A stretch of DNA of 64,000 nt from Pleomorphomonas sp. JP5. Lineage in GTDB: Bacteria; Pseudomonadota; Alphaproteobacteria; Rhizobiales; Pleomorphomonadaceae. Location of the stretch: positions 1-64,000 of the forward strand of contig NZ_JAMDLI010000013.1 in assembly GCF_023721815.1 (NCBI RefSeq), in the 5' to 3' direction. Shown here piece after piece: positions 1-9,118 of this stretch (its first letter is position 1; every line of letters begins with the position of its first letter). The translations under genes and the position numbers were made by a program. The notes beneath the pieces are model-generated. The model was not told the origin of the DNA. It worked only from the letters and a program-made list of their open reading frames with translations, and did not search any database.

Positions 1-60
1 TGACCCACTGCGTGGCCCAAGCACGGAGGTTTCTTTTATACTGTGTAGAACCCATCCAAT

Positions 61-90
61 CCTCCACCATAGGTGGAGGTTTTCTTTTGA
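61..90 (+). terminator. Rho-independent terminator for a plus-strand gene left of the window
   Basis: An 8-bp stem (CCTCCACC / GGTGGAGG) with a 3-nt loop is followed by TTTTCTTTT. A similar GGAGGTTTCTTTT lies 48 nt upstream at 25-37. No coding sequence is visible in 1-172; the U-tract direction implies a transcript arriving from the left. Confidence 0.7.
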
Positions 91-98
91 TAAAACGA

Positions 99-126
99 AA
101 CGCCGCCGGAGTGACCCGGCGGCGTT
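99..126 (-). terminator. Terminator of the liv operon
   Basis: A perfect 11-bp stem (AACGCCGCCGG / CCGGCGGCGTT) with a 6-nt loop lies 46 bp beyond the livK stop. Read on the minus strand it is followed by a T-rich run, as expected for the end of the minus-strand transcript. Confidence 0.75.
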
Positions 127-172
127 CGATGCGAAGCGCCTGTTCCAGCCGCCGAAGCGGCCGAACCGCGAC

Positions 173-1291
173 TTACGGCAGCATCTTGTAGGTGATCTTG
201 CCGTCGTCGGCCTTGTACCACTCGTAGACAGTGTAGTCGGCGTCCTTGCGGTCGCCCTTCTCGTCATAGGCCAGCTCGCCAATAACGGTCGAGATCGGCG
301 CGCCCTTGCGGACGGTCTCGGCCACAGCCTGCGGATCGACCGAACCGGCCTCCTTGGCGCCGGCGGCGATGATCTGTACGGCGGCGTAGCTGTAGAGCGT
401 GTAGGCCTCGGGCTCGAAGCCGGCGTCCCGGAACTTCTTCACGGCGTCGGCAGCGGCCGGGTTCTGACGCGGGTCGGGGCCGAAGGTCATCAGCGTGCCT
501 TCGACGGCCGGACCACCGATGGCGGCGAACTCGTCGGAGGCGATGCCGTCACCCGACATCATCGTCGCCTTGAGGCCGGCTTCGGCCGACTGACGGGCGA
601 TCAGACCGCCTTCGGTGTGCAGGCCGCCCCAGTAGATGACTTCGACGCCGGCTTCCTTCATCTTGGAGATGAGGGCCGAGAAGTCCTTGTCGCCGACGTT
701 GACGCCTTCATAGAGGGCTTCGGTGACGCCGGCGGCGTTGAGCGCCTTCTTGGTCTCGTCGGCAAGGCCCTGACCGTAAGTGGTCTTGTCGTGCAGCACG
801 GCCACCTTCTTGCCGGCGAGCTTCTCGGCAATGTACTTGCCGGCAACGGCGCCCTGCTGGTCGTCGCGACCGCAAACGCGGAAGGTGTTCCAAAGGCCGC
901 GTTCGGTGAAGCTCGGGTTGGTGGAGGCCGGCGTCACCTGGAAGATGCCATTCTCGGCATAGACGTCGGAAGCCGGGATCGACACCGACGAGTTGAAGTG
1001 ACCGACCACGAACTGGACGCCATCACCCACGAACTTGTTGGCCACCGAGACGCCCTGCTTGGGGTCCGACACGTCGTCGCCGAGCTCGATGACGACCTTC
1101 TCGCCGTTGATGCCACCGGCGGCGTTGATGTCGGCGGCGGCCTGCTCGGCACCCTTCTGGAGCTGGGCGCCGAAAGCGGCGTTCGGACCGGTCAGCGGAC
1201 CGGCGACGCCGATGATGACGTCCGCCGAAGCGGCGCCGGCAAAAGCGAGGCCAGCGGCGAACACGACGCCAGACAGGAGGAACTTCTTCAT
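173..1291 (-). CDS. livK: Branched-chain amino acid ABC transporter, periplasmic substrate-binding protein
   Basis: This is a 372-residue type I periplasmic binding protein of the Leu/Ile/Val family. It captures branched-chain amino acids or related amides and delivers them to the LivHM permease. A signal peptide (MKKFLLSGVVFAAGLAFAG..ASA) covers about residues 1-23, and the mature protein opens with the family hallmark VIIGVAGPLTGPNAAFG. The ATG at 1291 was chosen because GGGAG stands 8 nt upstream; an in-frame start five codons earlier would spoil the signal peptide. It is the last gene of livH-M-G-F-DUF6867-livK and is followed by a terminator. The exact ligand cannot be read from the sequence. 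Confidence 0.93.
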   Translation of the reverse strand: MKKFLLSGVVFAAGLAFAGAASADVIIGVAGPLTGPNAAFGAQLQKGAEQAAADINAAGGINGEKVVIELGDDVSDPKQGVSVANKFVGDGVQFVVGHFNSSVSIPASDVYAENGIFQVTPASTNPSFTERGLWNTFRVCGRDDQQGAVAGKYIAEKLAGKKVAVLHDKTTYGQGLADETKKALNAAGVTEALYEGVNVGDKDFSALISKMKEAGVEVIYWGGLHTEGGLIARQSAEAGLKATMMSGDGIASDEFAAIGGPAVEGTLMTFGPDPRQNPAAADAVKKFRDAGFEPEAYTLYSYAAVQIIAAGAKEAGSVDPQAVAETVRKGAPISTVIGELAYDEKGDRKDADYTVYEWYKADDGKITYKMLP

Positions 1292-1455
1292 TTTGTGGTC
1301 TCCCATTTTTCTGTCACTGGAAGTCTAGCGGGCTCATTCCCGAGCCCTGGGTACAAAGCGGCGGCCGGCGGAGAAAACCCCTGCTCCATTTGCCGGTCGC
1401 CACCCGGAACGCCTGGCCACGACTGGAAATCCAGCCCTGACCTCGTCGTTTCCGC

Positions 1456-1803
1456 TCAACCGCGCCCCTTCCAGGAGAAGGGACCGGTCAACTCGTATAG
1501 CCAGTAATACTGCGTAGCCATTTGACGTGCGCGCGTAAACTGGAATCCGGCGAATGCGATGGCTTCGAGAACGATCGCATCGACGACGTAATAGTGCGGC
1601 GACAGAAGCGTGCCGCTGAAGATCGAGAAATGGATGAAGCGGATGCCGACGGAGAGGATGGCGACATAGATCGCCATCACCAACCTTGGCCGCCACGTCT
1701 TGGCGCAAGCGCGACCGGTCATCCAGGCGCCGAGGCCGCCCAGAAGAAGCGTGACGAAGATAAAGGTGAGGCTCGACGCCTCTTCGTAGAGGATGCCCTG
1801 CAT
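1456..1803 (-). CDS. DUF6867-type small membrane protein in the liv operon
   Basis: This 115-residue integral membrane protein has about three hydrophobic segments (roughly 10-30, 42-62 and 70-90) and ends in a Trp/Arg-rich tail. It resembles the DUF6867 proteins found next to liv genes in Hyphomicrobiales; this assignment is from memory. It lies between livF and livK on the same strand, 68 bp beyond livF, and has a good AAGGAG ribosome site. Its place suggests an accessory role in the transporter, but no biochemical function is known to me. Confidence 0.75.
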   Translation of the reverse strand: MQGILYEEASSLTFIFVTLLLGGLGAWMTGRACAKTWRPRLVMAIYVAILSVGIRFIHFSIFSGTLLSPHYYVVDAIVLEAIAFAGFQFTRARQMATQYYWLYELTGPFSWKGRG

Positions 1804-1871
1804 GATCTTTCTCCTTGGAGCCTGCCGGGGGAAAGCGAAGCCGCTTCCCGCGACGACAAACCCAGCCAGTG

Positions 1872-2609
1872 TTAGTGGGCACCACCCTCGAGATACGCGG
1901 CGCGCACCTCCGGGTTTTCGAGAAGTTCACGGCCGGAGCCGCTCATGGTGATCACGCCATTGACCATCACGTAGCCGCGATGGGCGAGCTTCAGCGCATG
2001 GAAAGCGTTCTGCTCGACCAAGAACACGGTAAGGCCGTCGCGCCGGTTGAGCTCCCGAATGGCGTCGAAGATCTGCTTGACGATCAGCGGCGCCAGACCG
2101 AGCGACGGCTCGTCCAGCATCAGCAGCTTCGGCCGCGCCATCAGCGCGCGGGCGATGGCCAGCATCTGCTGTTCGCCGCCCGACAGGGTGCCGCCACGCT
2201 GGTTGATCCGCTCCTTGAGGCGCGGAAACAGGTCGAACATGTACTGGATGTCGGTGTCGAAGAACTCCATGTTGTCGATCGACGCGCCCATCTGCAGGTT
2301 TTCGAGCACCGTCATGCGCGGGAAGATGCGCCGCCCCTCGGGCGACTGGGCGATCCTGAGGCGTGCGATCTCATGGGTCGGCAGGCGCGTGATGTCCTGT
2401 CCGTCGTAGACGATCGTGCCCTCGCGCGCCCTCGGATTGCCGCAGATGGTCATCATCAGCGTCGACTTGCCGGCACCGTTGGCGCCGATCAGCGTGACGA
2501 TCTCGCCCTGGTGGACGTCGACGTCGACACCCTTCAGCGCGATGATGTTGCCGTAATAGGTCTTGACGCCCCTGACGGTCAGCAGGGACTTGGTGTCCGT
2601 GGCGCTCAT
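1872..2609 (-). CDS. livF: Branched-chain amino acid ABC transporter ATPase LivF
   Basis: This 245-residue ABC ATPase energises amino acid import together with LivG. The Walker A motif GANGAGKST is at residues 42-50. The LSGGEQQ signature and LLMLDEPSLGLAP Walker B follow in the expected order. LivF-specific features are present: the short 'TYYGNIIALKGV' opening and the 'QNAFHALKLAHRGYVM' segment near the C-terminus. The start overlaps the livG stop by 4 bp, so the two are translationally coupled. Length and motifs are normal for the family. Confidence 0.95.
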   Translation of the reverse strand: MSATDTKSLLTVRGVKTYYGNIIALKGVDVDVHQGEIVTLIGANGAGKSTLMMTICGNPRAREGTIVYDGQDITRLPTHEIARLRIAQSPEGRRIFPRMTVLENLQMGASIDNMEFFDTDIQYMFDLFPRLKERINQRGGTLSGGEQQMLAIARALMARPKLLMLDEPSLGLAPLIVKQIFDAIRELNRRDGLTVFLVEQNAFHALKLAHRGYVMVNGVITMSGSGRELLENPEVRAAYLEGGAH

Positions 2610-3490
2610 GCCCTGCCCCCTTCGCTGCCGGCCGTCTCGTCGAGCTCTTGCTCGATCTCTTCCACCTCTTCGTCGTCGACGCCGAGATAGGCGGCGATGA
2701 CGCGCGGATCGTTCCGCGTCTCGGTGGGCGTACCGTCGGCGATCTTGGTGCCGTATTCGAGCACGACGACATGGTCGGAGATGCCCATCACCACCGACAT
2801 GTCATGCTCGATGAGCAGGATCGAGGTGCCGTCGTCCTGACGGATCGACAGCAGCAAAGCGTTGAGCTCGGCCGATTCACGCGGGTTGAGGCCAGCGGCC
2901 GGTTCGTCGAGACAGAGCAGGTCCGGACCGGTGCACATGGCGCGGGCGATCTCCAGGCGGCGCTGGGCGCCATAAGGGAGATCGCCGGCCGGATCGTCGG
3001 CGCGGTCCATGAGGCCGATCTTGTCGAGCCAGTAGCTGGCCCGTTCGATCGCCTCCCGTTCGTGGGTCTTGTAGCCGCCGATGCCGAGCACGCCGAGAAT
3101 GGTCATGCCCGAGGCGATCATCAGCGGATTGTGTTGGGCGACCAGCAGGTTTTCCAGAAGCGTCATGCCCGAGAACAGGCGGATGTTCTGGAAGGTGCGG
3201 GCCACCTTGGCCTTGCGAGCGACGACAAAGTCGGGCAGCCGCTCGAGAAGATGCAGCGACCCGTCCTTGGGACGCATCGACATCATGCCGGTCGTCGGCT
3301 TGTAGAAGCCGGTGATGCAGTTGAACACCGTGGTCTTGCCAGCGCCGTTGGGACCGATCAGCGCCGTGATGTCGCCCCGGCCGACGGAGAAGCTAAGATC
3401 GTTCACCGCCACGAGACCGCCGAAACGCATGGTCAGATGCTCGACGGTCAGGACAGGATCGCTGTCCCAGTTCCGATAAGAGATGGTCAT
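2606..3490 (-). CDS. livG: Branched-chain amino acid ABC transporter ATPase LivG
   Basis: This 294-residue ABC ATPase is the partner of LivF. It has Walker A GPNGAGKTT, an unusual signature region (DLPYGAQRRLEIARA, typical of LivG, which lacks the usual LSGGQ) and Walker B LLCLDEPAAGLNP. The C-terminus carries an acidic extension (DDEEVEEIEQELDE) beyond the family core. The gene overlaps livF by 4 bp and begins 1 bp after the livM stop, so livM-livG-livF are tightly coupled. Confidence 0.95.
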   Translation of the reverse strand: MTISYRNWDSDPVLTVEHLTMRFGGLVAVNDLSFSVGRGDITALIGPNGAGKTTVFNCITGFYKPTTGMMSMRPKDGSLHLLERLPDFVVARKAKVARTFQNIRLFSGMTLLENLLVAQHNPLMIASGMTILGVLGIGGYKTHEREAIERASYWLDKIGLMDRADDPAGDLPYGAQRRLEIARAMCTGPDLLCLDEPAAGLNPRESAELNALLLSIRQDDGTSILLIEHDMSVVMGISDHVVVLEYGTKIADGTPTETRNDPRVIAAYLGVDDEEVEEIEQELDETAGSEGGRA

Positions 3491-3491
3491 G

Positions 3492-4886
3492 TCAGCCGTG
3501 GCCTTCCTTCACGAGATCGCCTGAAACAGTCTTCCGCTTGAACAGGAAGGCGGTTGGCTGACGAGCTGAGACAAAACCTCTCGGTTTCCACACCATGATG
3601 ATCACCATGGCGAGGCCGAACAACAACATGCGGTACTGGTCGGGATTGAAGTCCTTGCCGAACACCAGCTTCAGGAAGTCGAGTTCGCGCAGGAGCTCGG
3701 TGCCACCGATCATCGCCACCGCCGCCAACGCGACGCCGATCATCGACCCCATGCCGCCCAGCACCACGATGGCGACGATGACGGCCGATTCCATGAAGAT
3801 GAAGGATTCCGGCGAGACGAAGCCCTGGCGGGCGGCGAAGAACGAGCCGGCGAAGCCGCCAAACATGGCGCCGATGGCGAAGGCCGTCAGCTTGGTGTTG
3901 GTGGTGTTGATGCCGAGCGACCGGCAGGCCACCTCATCCTCGCGCAGCGCCTCCCAGGCGCGGCCGATCGGCAGGCGGCGAAGCCTGATGGTGATGAAGG
4001 CGGTGAGCAACGCAAGGAGCAGGATCAGGTAGTAGAGAAACACCTTGTAGTAGGCCGACGACGGCGAGAGATGGAACGCTTTGATGAAGCTGTTGGTGGC
4101 GTTCATGTCGAAGGAGTAGATGCCGAACATCGTCACCTTCGGGATCGAGGAAATGCCCGCCGAGCCGCCGGAGAAGTCCTTCCAGTTGATCAGCACCAGT
4201 CGGATGATCTCACCGAAGGCCAGCGTGACGATGGCGAGATAGTCGCCTCGGAGCCTGAGCACGGGGAAGCCGAGGATGATGCCCCAGAAGGCGGCGAGAA
4301 TGCCGGCCACCGGCAGCAGCACCCAGAAGCTCAGGTGAAAATTGATGGCGAGCAGCGCATAGGAATAGGCGCCGACCGCGTAGAAGGCGACGTAGCCGAG
4401 GTCGAGCAGTCCGGCGAGGCCGATGACGATGTTGAGGCCCCAGCCCAGCATCACGTAGATCAGGATCTGGACGCCGTAGTTGTCCACCCACTTGATCGAT
4501 CCCTGCACGCCGAACAGCGAGATGATCAGGATCGGGTAGACGAACAGAAAGATCAGGCCGGTGACCGACAGCCCCCGGGTGACCCTCGCCCGCGCCTCCA
4601 GCTCGGCCAGCGTCACCGCCGCCTTGGTGCGGCGTCCGCGAGCGGCGATCCAGGGATAGATGAAGGCCGACAGCAGGAACCTGCCGACGCCGATGATCGC
4701 GGACAGTATGGCGGCAAGGCCGAGCCTGTTCTGCAGGATCAGTTCGTTGGCCATGTTCTGGTCGGTCTTGAGGCCGACCAGAGGCCCGAGGAGAGCGAAG
4801 GCGACGATCCCGATGATCACGCCATCCTTGAGGGCGCGGCCGAAATCGATGCCCGCCCCGTCTTTGGACTTCACAGCTGAGTTCAT
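3492..4886 (-). CDS. livM: Branched-chain amino acid ABC transporter permease LivM
   Basis: This is a 464-residue inner-membrane permease. An N-terminal region of about 100 residues with two or three hydrophobic segments precedes the conserved LivM core, which contains [21 protein letters not shown] and the coupling helix [20 protein letters not shown] that docks on the ATPases. The start ATG at 4886 was chosen because it lies 2 bp beyond the livH stop; longer in-frame extensions would run into livH and do not look like the family. It forms the translocation pore with LivH. Confidence 0.93.
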   Translation of the reverse strand: MNSAVKSKDGAGIDFGRALKDGVIIGIVAFALLGPLVGLKTDQNMANELILQNRLGLAAILSAIIGVGRFLLSAFIYPWIAARGRRTKAAVTLAELEARARVTRGLSVTGLIFLFVYPILIISLFGVQGSIKWVDNYGVQILIYVMLGWGLNIVIGLAGLLDLGYVAFYAVGAYSYALLAINFHLSFWVLLPVAGILAAFWGIILGFPVLRLRGDYLAIVTLAFGEIIRLVLINWKDFSGGSAGISSIPKVTMFGIYSFDMNATNSFIKAFHLSPSSAYYKVFLYYLILLLALLTAFITIRLRRLPIGRAWEALREDEVACRSLGINTTNTKLTAFAIGAMFGGFAGSFFAARQGFVSPESFIFMESAVIVAIVVLGGMGSMIGVALAAVAMIGGTELLRELDFLKLVFGKDFNPDQYRMLLFGLAMVIIMVWKPRGFVSARQPTAFLFKRKTVSGDLVKEGHG

Positions 4887-4888
4887 GA

Positions 4889-5809
4889 TCAGACCTTCTC
4901 GACTTCCGGACGACCGAGCAGGCCCTGCGGCATGAAGATCAACACGATGACCAGGATCGAGAAGGCGGCGACGTTCTGGTAGTCGGCCGAGACATACTGC
5001 CCCCACAGCGTCTCGATGAGACCGATCAGCAACCCGCCGAGGACCGCGCCCGGCAGCGAGCCGATGCCTCCGAGAACCGCCGCCGTGAACGCCTTCACGC
5101 CCGGCGTGAAGCCGTCTGAGAACACCACGACGCCGTAGTACATGAGGAACAGCGTGCCCGCGACGGCGGCAAGCGCCGCGCCGATGACGAAGGTCAGCGA
5201 AATGGTGCGGTCCACGTTGACGCCGAGCAGCGCGGCCATCTTGCGGTCCTGCTCGCAGGCGCGCTGGGCCCGACCGAGAGCGGTCTTCTGCACCACGTAC
5301 CAGAAGGCGGCGAGCAACAGGGCCGTCACCACCCAGATGATGATCTGCTTGAGGGAAAGGTTGACCGGATAGCCGTTGGCGCCTTCCCAGAGCGTGTAGA
5401 CGTCACGCGTCACCGGCGGGATCGGCTTGTTGCGCGGACCCTGGGCGACCTGGATGAAGTTGGACAGCACGATTGACATGCCGATGGCCGAGATGAGCGG
5501 CGCGAGGCGGAACGACCCCCTGAGTGGTGCGTAGGCGACGCGTTCGATCGCCCAGACGAGTAGCCCCGTCAGCACCATCGCCACGACCATGACGAGAATG
5601 AGTGCCAATGTCATCGACGCGATGCCGAACCAGGACGTCAGCACCAGGAGAAAGATGAGAGCGAAAAAGGCAGACACCATGAACACGTCGCCATGGGCGA
5701 AATTCACCATGCCGATGATGCCGAAAACCATGGTGTAACCAATGGCGATCAGACCGTACAGCGATCCGATCGTGATCCCATTGATCACCTGCTGGACGAA
5801 AACTTCCAT
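4889..5809 (-). CDS. livH: Branched-chain amino acid ABC transporter permease LivH
   Basis: This 306-residue permease is almost entirely hydrophobic, with about eight membrane segments. It begins [20 protein letters not shown], the usual LivH start, and has the family motif [12 protein letters not shown] and the EAA-like loop [20 protein letters not shown]. The ATG at 5809 was chosen by this homology; upstream in-frame sequence is not protein-like. It is the first gene of the minus-strand liv operon, so the operon promoter must lie in 5810-6185. Confidence 0.94.
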   Translation of the reverse strand: MEVFVQQVINGITIGSLYGLIAIGYTMVFGIIGMVNFAHGDVFMVSAFFALIFLLVLTSWFGIASMTLALILVMVVAMVLTGLLVWAIERVAYAPLRGSFRLAPLISAIGMSIVLSNFIQVAQGPRNKPIPPVTRDVYTLWEGANGYPVNLSLKQIIIWVVTALLLAAFWYVVQKTALGRAQRACEQDRKMAALLGVNVDRTISLTFVIGAALAAVAGTLFLMYYGVVVFSDGFTPGVKAFTAAVLGGIGSLPGAVLGGLLIGLIETLWGQYVSADYQNVAAFSILVIVLIFMPQGLLGRPEVEKV

Positions 5810-6185
5810 GAAACTGAGACCCCCTGCAGACGCCCTTGGTGGCAGCATTTTCCAGGCTGCTTCATTTGTGGGCGTTATGGATTCCATTAACAGGATCGAT
5901 CGATCAAGACAACCGAGCCCCTTGTCATTGCATGTGGAATCACCCCTCGCGAAACATAACTCGGCCCAATTGGCCAATATCTAGCGAATTTCACTTCGAT
6001 CCGTCACTATTTTGGAGATTTACGCGTAATCTCCGAAAAGGCTCAATCAAAGTGCAACCCGCGCCCCGCCAGCCCTATGCAAGAAGTTTGCCGCTTTTGG
6101 CGTGACCGCATTATGGGGGTCTGACAGCCGGTCCGTTCGTGATAAGCGTAGGCAGATCAACGGATTCGCTTTGCGAGAGGCAACA
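5810..6185. promoter_or_regulatory. Divergent promoter region of livH and the flavin reductase gene
   Basis: This 376-bp gene-free stretch separates two divergent genes and is visibly more AT-rich than its surroundings. It holds one clear inverted repeat at 6014-6034 (GGAGATT-N7-AATCTCC), which could be an operator for either gene. I could not place -35/-10 boxes with confidence, and no coding sequence is supported here. Confidence 0.5.
6014..6034. promoter_or_regulatory. Inverted repeat, candidate operator
   Basis: GGAGATT, a 7-nt spacer (TACGCGT) and AATCTCC form a dyad in the livH / flavin reductase intergenic region, 152 bp ahead of the flavin reductase start. Seven-base arms with a centre-to-centre distance of about 14 bp fit a dimeric regulator, but the regulator is unknown. 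Confidence 0.35.
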
Positions 6186-6746
6186 ATGGCCACCGACAGC
6201 ACAGCCGGTCGCGACTTTTCTGGGCAGGAAAGCGCCACGAGCACCCTGCAGACGACCACCGGCGAGGCATTTCGCGATGCCATTGCCCGCCTTCCATCGG
6301 GCGTCAGCATCGTGACCACCGCAGGACCGGCCGGAAAGGCCGGTTTTACGGCCACTGCGGTCGCTTCCGTATCCGACGATCCGCCCACAATTCTGGTCTG
6401 CCTCAACCGCAAAAGCCCGCAGAACAGGCTGATGCAGGACAATGCCCAGTTCGCGGTCAATCTGCTACCTAAAGATGCAGTAACGCTGGCCAACATTTTT
6501 GCTGGCCGAACCGGCCTGCACCTGGACGACCGCTTCAAGCACGGCGACTGGACCGTGCTTTCCACCGGCTCGCCCGTCCTGAAGGACGCCATCATGGCGC
6601 TCGATTGCCGCCTCCTGTCGTTCCAGGACGTCGGCTCGCACACCGTCTACTTCGGCACGGTCATCGCCACCTTGACCAAACCGCGCGATTCCACCGGCGC
6701 CAAGGAAGTCCTGATTTATCACGACCGGCATTACGGCGAAGCCTGA
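6186..6746 (+). CDS. Flavin reductase family protein (HpaC/RutF-like)
   Basis: This 186-residue protein belongs to the flavin reductase-like, FMN-binding split-barrel family. These enzymes reduce FMN or FAD with NAD(P)H and hand the reduced flavin to a partner monooxygenase. Visible family features are RDAIARLPSGVSIVTT, GFTATAVASVSDDPPTILVCLN and the closing IYHDRHYG. The ATG at 6186 follows a GAGAGG ribosome site. No monooxygenase gene lies nearby, so the partner is unknown and the specific names hpaC or rutF cannot be assigned. It stands alone, divergent from livH. Confidence 0.85.
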   Translation: MATDSTAGRDFSGQESATSTLQTTTGEAFRDAIARLPSGVSIVTTAGPAGKAGFTATAVASVSDDPPTILVCLNRKSPQNRLMQDNAQFAVNLLPKDAVTLANIFAGRTGLHLDDRFKHGDWTVLSTGSPVLKDAIMALDCRLLSFQDVGSHTVYFGTVIATLTKPRDSTGAKEVLIYHDRHYGEA

Positions 6747-6775
6747 TCCGCCCCACCCAGACTGAAACACGTTTC

Positions 6776-6817
6776 CAATCAATTGATTGTTCCGGACTCC
6801 GGACTCAGTTCATGAGT
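6776..6817. promoter_or_regulatory. Two dyads upstream of purB
   Basis: A perfect 14-bp palindrome, CAATCAATTGATTG (6776-6789), is followed by GACTCA-N5-TGAGTC (6801-6817), about 100-140 bp ahead of purB. They could be operator sites or part of the terminator region of the flavin reductase gene. Neither has a U-tract, so a regulatory role is slightly favoured. Confidence 0.3.
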
Positions 6818-6915
6818 CGCGGAATGACGGCATTGCGCGCCGCGTTGCGACGCCGGTTGAGCCACCTCGCCCTTCCTGCTAAACCGCGCCCATTCCCACA
6901 AGAGAAGGCCGAGCC

Positions 6916-8241
6916 ATGATCCCGCGCTACGCCCGCCCCGAGATGACTGCCATCTGGAGCCAGGAAACCAAGTTTCGTATCTGGTTCGAGATCGAGGCCC
7001 ACGCCACCGACGCTCTCGCCGCCATCGGCGTTGTACCGAAGGACGCGGCGAAGACCATCTGGGAAAAGGGCGGCGCGGCGACATTCGACGTCGACCGTAT
7101 CGACGAGATCGAGCGGGTCACCAAACACGATGTCATTGCCTTCCTGACCCACCTCGCCGAGTTCGTCGGCCCGGACAGCCGCTTCGTCCACCAGGGCCTG
7201 ACCTCGTCGGACGTGCTCGACACCTGCTTCAACGTCCAGCTCAAGCGGGCCGCCGATCTGCTGATCGCCGACCTCGATGCCCTGCTCGCCGCGCTGAAGC
7301 GCCGCGCCAAGGAACACAAGCGCACGGTCTGCATCGGCCGCAGCCACGGCATTCACGCCGAACCGGTCACTTTCGGACTGAAGATGGCCGAGGCCTACGC
7401 CGAGTTCGACCGCTGCCGGGCCCGCCTCGTCGCCGCTCGCGAGGAAATCTCCACCTGCGCCATCTCCGGCGCCGTCGGCACCTTCGCCAACATCGACCCG
7501 CGCGTCGAGATCCATGTCGCCGAGGCGCTGGGGCTGCGCCCCGAGCCGGTGTCGACACAAGTCATCCCCCGCGATCGTCATGCGATGTTCTTCGCCACGC
7601 TCGGCGTCGTCGCCTCGTCGGTCGAGCGCCTCGCCATCGAGATCCGCCACTTGCAGCGCACCGAGGTGCTGGAAGCCGAGGAGTATTTCTCGCCCGGTCA
7701 GAAGGGCTCGTCGGCCATGCCGCACAAGCGCAACCCGGTGCTGACCGAGAACCTCACCGGCCTCGCCCGCGTCGTTCGCGCCGCCGTGACGCCGGCGCTT
7801 GAGAACGTCGCTCTCTGGCACGAGCGCGATATCTCCCACTCGTCGGTCGAGCGCTATATCGGCCCCGACGCCACCATCACGCTCGACTTCGCCCTCGCCC
7901 GCCTCACCGGCGTCGTCGACAAGCTCCTGGTCTATCCCGAGCGCATGGTCGCCAACATGGACCGCCTCGGCGGCCTCGTGCACTCCCAGCGCATCCTGCT
8001 GGCGCTGACGCAGGCCGGGGTCTCGCGGGAGGATGCCTATCGCCTCGTCCAGCGCAACGCCATGAAGGTGTGGGAGAGCTACCACCACGGCGGCAGCTCG
8101 ACCGTCGACTTCCTGTCGGAGCTCCTGAAGGACCAGGAGGTGCGCGCCGCGCTTTCCGAGGAGGAAATTCGCGACAAGTTCGACCTCGACTATCACTTGA
8201 AGCACGTCGAGACGATCTTCGCCCGCGTGTTTGGCGAGTGA
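6916..8241 (+). CDS. purB: Adenylosuccinate lyase
   Basis: This 441-residue enzyme catalyses two steps of purine synthesis: SAICAR to AICAR, and adenylosuccinate to AMP, each releasing fumarate. The fumarase/aspartase superfamily signature is clear in FSPGQKGSSAMPHKRNP, which contains the catalytic serine loop. Also visible are TSSDVLDTC and the histidine region IGRSHGIHAEPVTFG. The ATG at 6916 follows GAGAAGG at 7-nt spacing, and the length is typical. It sits a few kilobases from the other pur genes, as in many Hyphomicrobiales, and has its own strong terminator. Confidence 0.97.
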   Translation: MIPRYARPEMTAIWSQETKFRIWFEIEAHATDALAAIGVVPKDAAKTIWEKGGAATFDVDRIDEIERVTKHDVIAFLTHLAEFVGPDSRFVHQGLTSSDVLDTCFNVQLKRAADLLIADLDALLAALKRRAKEHKRTVCIGRSHGIHAEPVTFGLKMAEAYAEFDRCRARLVAAREEISTCAISGAVGTFANIDPRVEIHVAEALGLRPEPVSTQVIPRDRHAMFFATLGVVASSVERLAIEIRHLQRTEVLEAEEYFSPGQKGSSAMPHKRNPVLTENLTGLARVVRAAVTPALENVALWHERDISHSSVERYIGPDATITLDFALARLTGVVDKLLVYPERMVANMDRLGGLVHSQRILLALTQAGVSREDAYRLVQRNAMKVWESYHHGGSSTVDFLSELLKDQEVRAALSEEEIRDKFDLDYHLKHVETIFARVFGE

Positions 8242-8249
8242 TCCCTTCG

Positions 8250-8278
8250 GAAAGCCCCGGTCACCCGGGGCTTTCTTT
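8250..8278. terminator. Strong terminator between purB and the SRPBCC gene
   Basis: GAAAGCCCCGG and its complement CCGGGGCTTTC (8250-8275) form a stem around a very short loop, followed by TTTG on the plus strand. The adjacent SRPBCC gene ends at 8294 on the other strand, so it can serve both converging transcripts. Confidence 0.8.
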
Positions 8279-8293
8279 GCCAACGAGCTCGGC

Positions 8294-8764
8294 TCAGGCT
8301 GCAACGCTCTCTGCATAGAGCCCGAGAATGAGCGGCCAGCCGCCATCCGAGCCAATCATGTCGGCAACGGCCGCGGCCCGGCTGCCGAAGCGCTCGATGT
8401 TGCGATGCTCGAGCTCGACGCGGGTTCCCTCACCGTCGGGGATGAACAATATCTCCACCTCGGTGATGAGGTCAGGATCGTATTTCCAGTCTGCATCGAT
8501 CTGCCAGGCGAGAACCAGGCGCCCCGGCGGCTCGTAAACCAGCACCTTTCCCCAGTCGCAGGTCGAGCCATCCTCGCTTACCTCATACCAGCGGCCACCC
8601 GCCCGAGGTTCCATGACGGCATCGACCAGAGGCTTGCCGCCGATGGCATGACTTCTCGGCCACCAGCGGCCGATATTTCCAACGAAGGCCTGGAAGGCGC
8701 GTGCCGGCTCCGCCTTGACGGTCACCGAACGGCGAACGGGGGCGGCAACGATCGTGTCAGTCAT
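8294..8764 (-). CDS. SRPBCC (AHSA1-type) domain protein
   Basis: This 156-residue protein has the START/Bet v1-like SRPBCC fold of the AHSA1 family. Typical signs are the opening beta strand with RSVTVKAEPARAFQAFVGNIGRWWP, the GGRWYEVSEDG turn and the closing long helix beginning GGWPLILGLY. Such proteins bind small hydrophobic ligands, but the ligand is unknown. The ATG at 8764 was chosen because AAGG stands about 9 nt upstream and it overlaps the ArsR stop by 8 bp. The pair forms a two-gene unit in which the regulator is translated first. Confidence 0.85.
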   Translation of the reverse strand: MTDTIVAAPVRRSVTVKAEPARAFQAFVGNIGRWWPRSHAIGGKPLVDAVMEPRAGGRWYEVSEDGSTCDWGKVLVYEPPGRLVLAWQIDADWKYDPDLITEVEILFIPDGEGTRVELEHRNIERFGSRAAAVADMIGSDGGWPLILGLYAESVAA

Positions 8765-9089
8765 GGTCGTCATCCTTGTCGTCCTTTGCATGCGCTTCGA
8801 GATCGGCGGCGAAGGCATCGAGAGCCTCACCCCAGAACTGATCGAGCCAAGCCCTGAGCGGGCCGAGCCCCCTGGGATCGATGCGATAGATGCGCCTTGC
8901 GCCATCGGCATGGTCCAACACCAATCCAGCCTCCTTCAACACCTTGAGATGCTGCGACACGGCTGGCCGGGATACCGGCAACCCCATGGCAATGTCGCCC
9001 ACCGGCGCGGGAGATCGAGCCACACGCTCGAACACAGCGCGACGGGTGGGATCGGCAAGGGCAAGCAGGGCGGAGTTCATGTTAGCCAT
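8757..9089 (-). CDS. ArsR-family transcriptional regulator
   Basis: This 110-residue winged-helix regulator shows the ArsR layout: LADPTRRAVFERVARSPAPVGDIA followed by the recognition helix SRPAVSQHLKVLKEAGLV and the wing GARRIYRIDPRGL. No cysteine-based metal site (CxC) is visible, so it belongs to the non-metal ArsR group often paired with SRPBCC proteins. The acidic, histidine-containing tail (AHAKDDKDDDHD) is odd. A perfect palindrome begins 4 bp upstream of the ATG and is a likely autoregulatory operator. The ATG at 9080 is an alternative start. Confidence 0.9.
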   Translation of the reverse strand: MANMNSALLALADPTRRAVFERVARSPAPVGDIAMGLPVSRPAVSQHLKVLKEAGLVLDHADGARRIYRIDPRGLGPLRAWLDQFWGEALDAFAADLEAHAKDDKDDDHD

Positions 9090-9092
9090 AGC

Positions 9093-9118
9093 TTACCGTA
9101 AGCGTACACTTACGGTAA
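9093..9118. promoter_or_regulatory. Perfect 10-bp inverted repeat, likely ArsR operator
   Basis: TTACCGTAAG, a 6-nt spacer (CGTACA) and CTTACGGTAA form a flawless dyad 4 bp upstream of the ArsR-family start codon. ArsR regulators bind such imperfect or perfect 12-2-12-type dyads in their own promoters, so autoregulation of the ArsR-SRPBCC pair is the natural inference. Confidence 0.7.

Noticed and set aside
36-221. A 61-codon minus-strand frame at the left edge
   Set aside because: It crosses two terminators and the livK 3' end and has no ribosome site.
6805-8355. A 516-codon minus-strand open frame opposite purB
   Set aside because: PurB on the plus strand is unmistakable; the antisense frame has no family resemblance.
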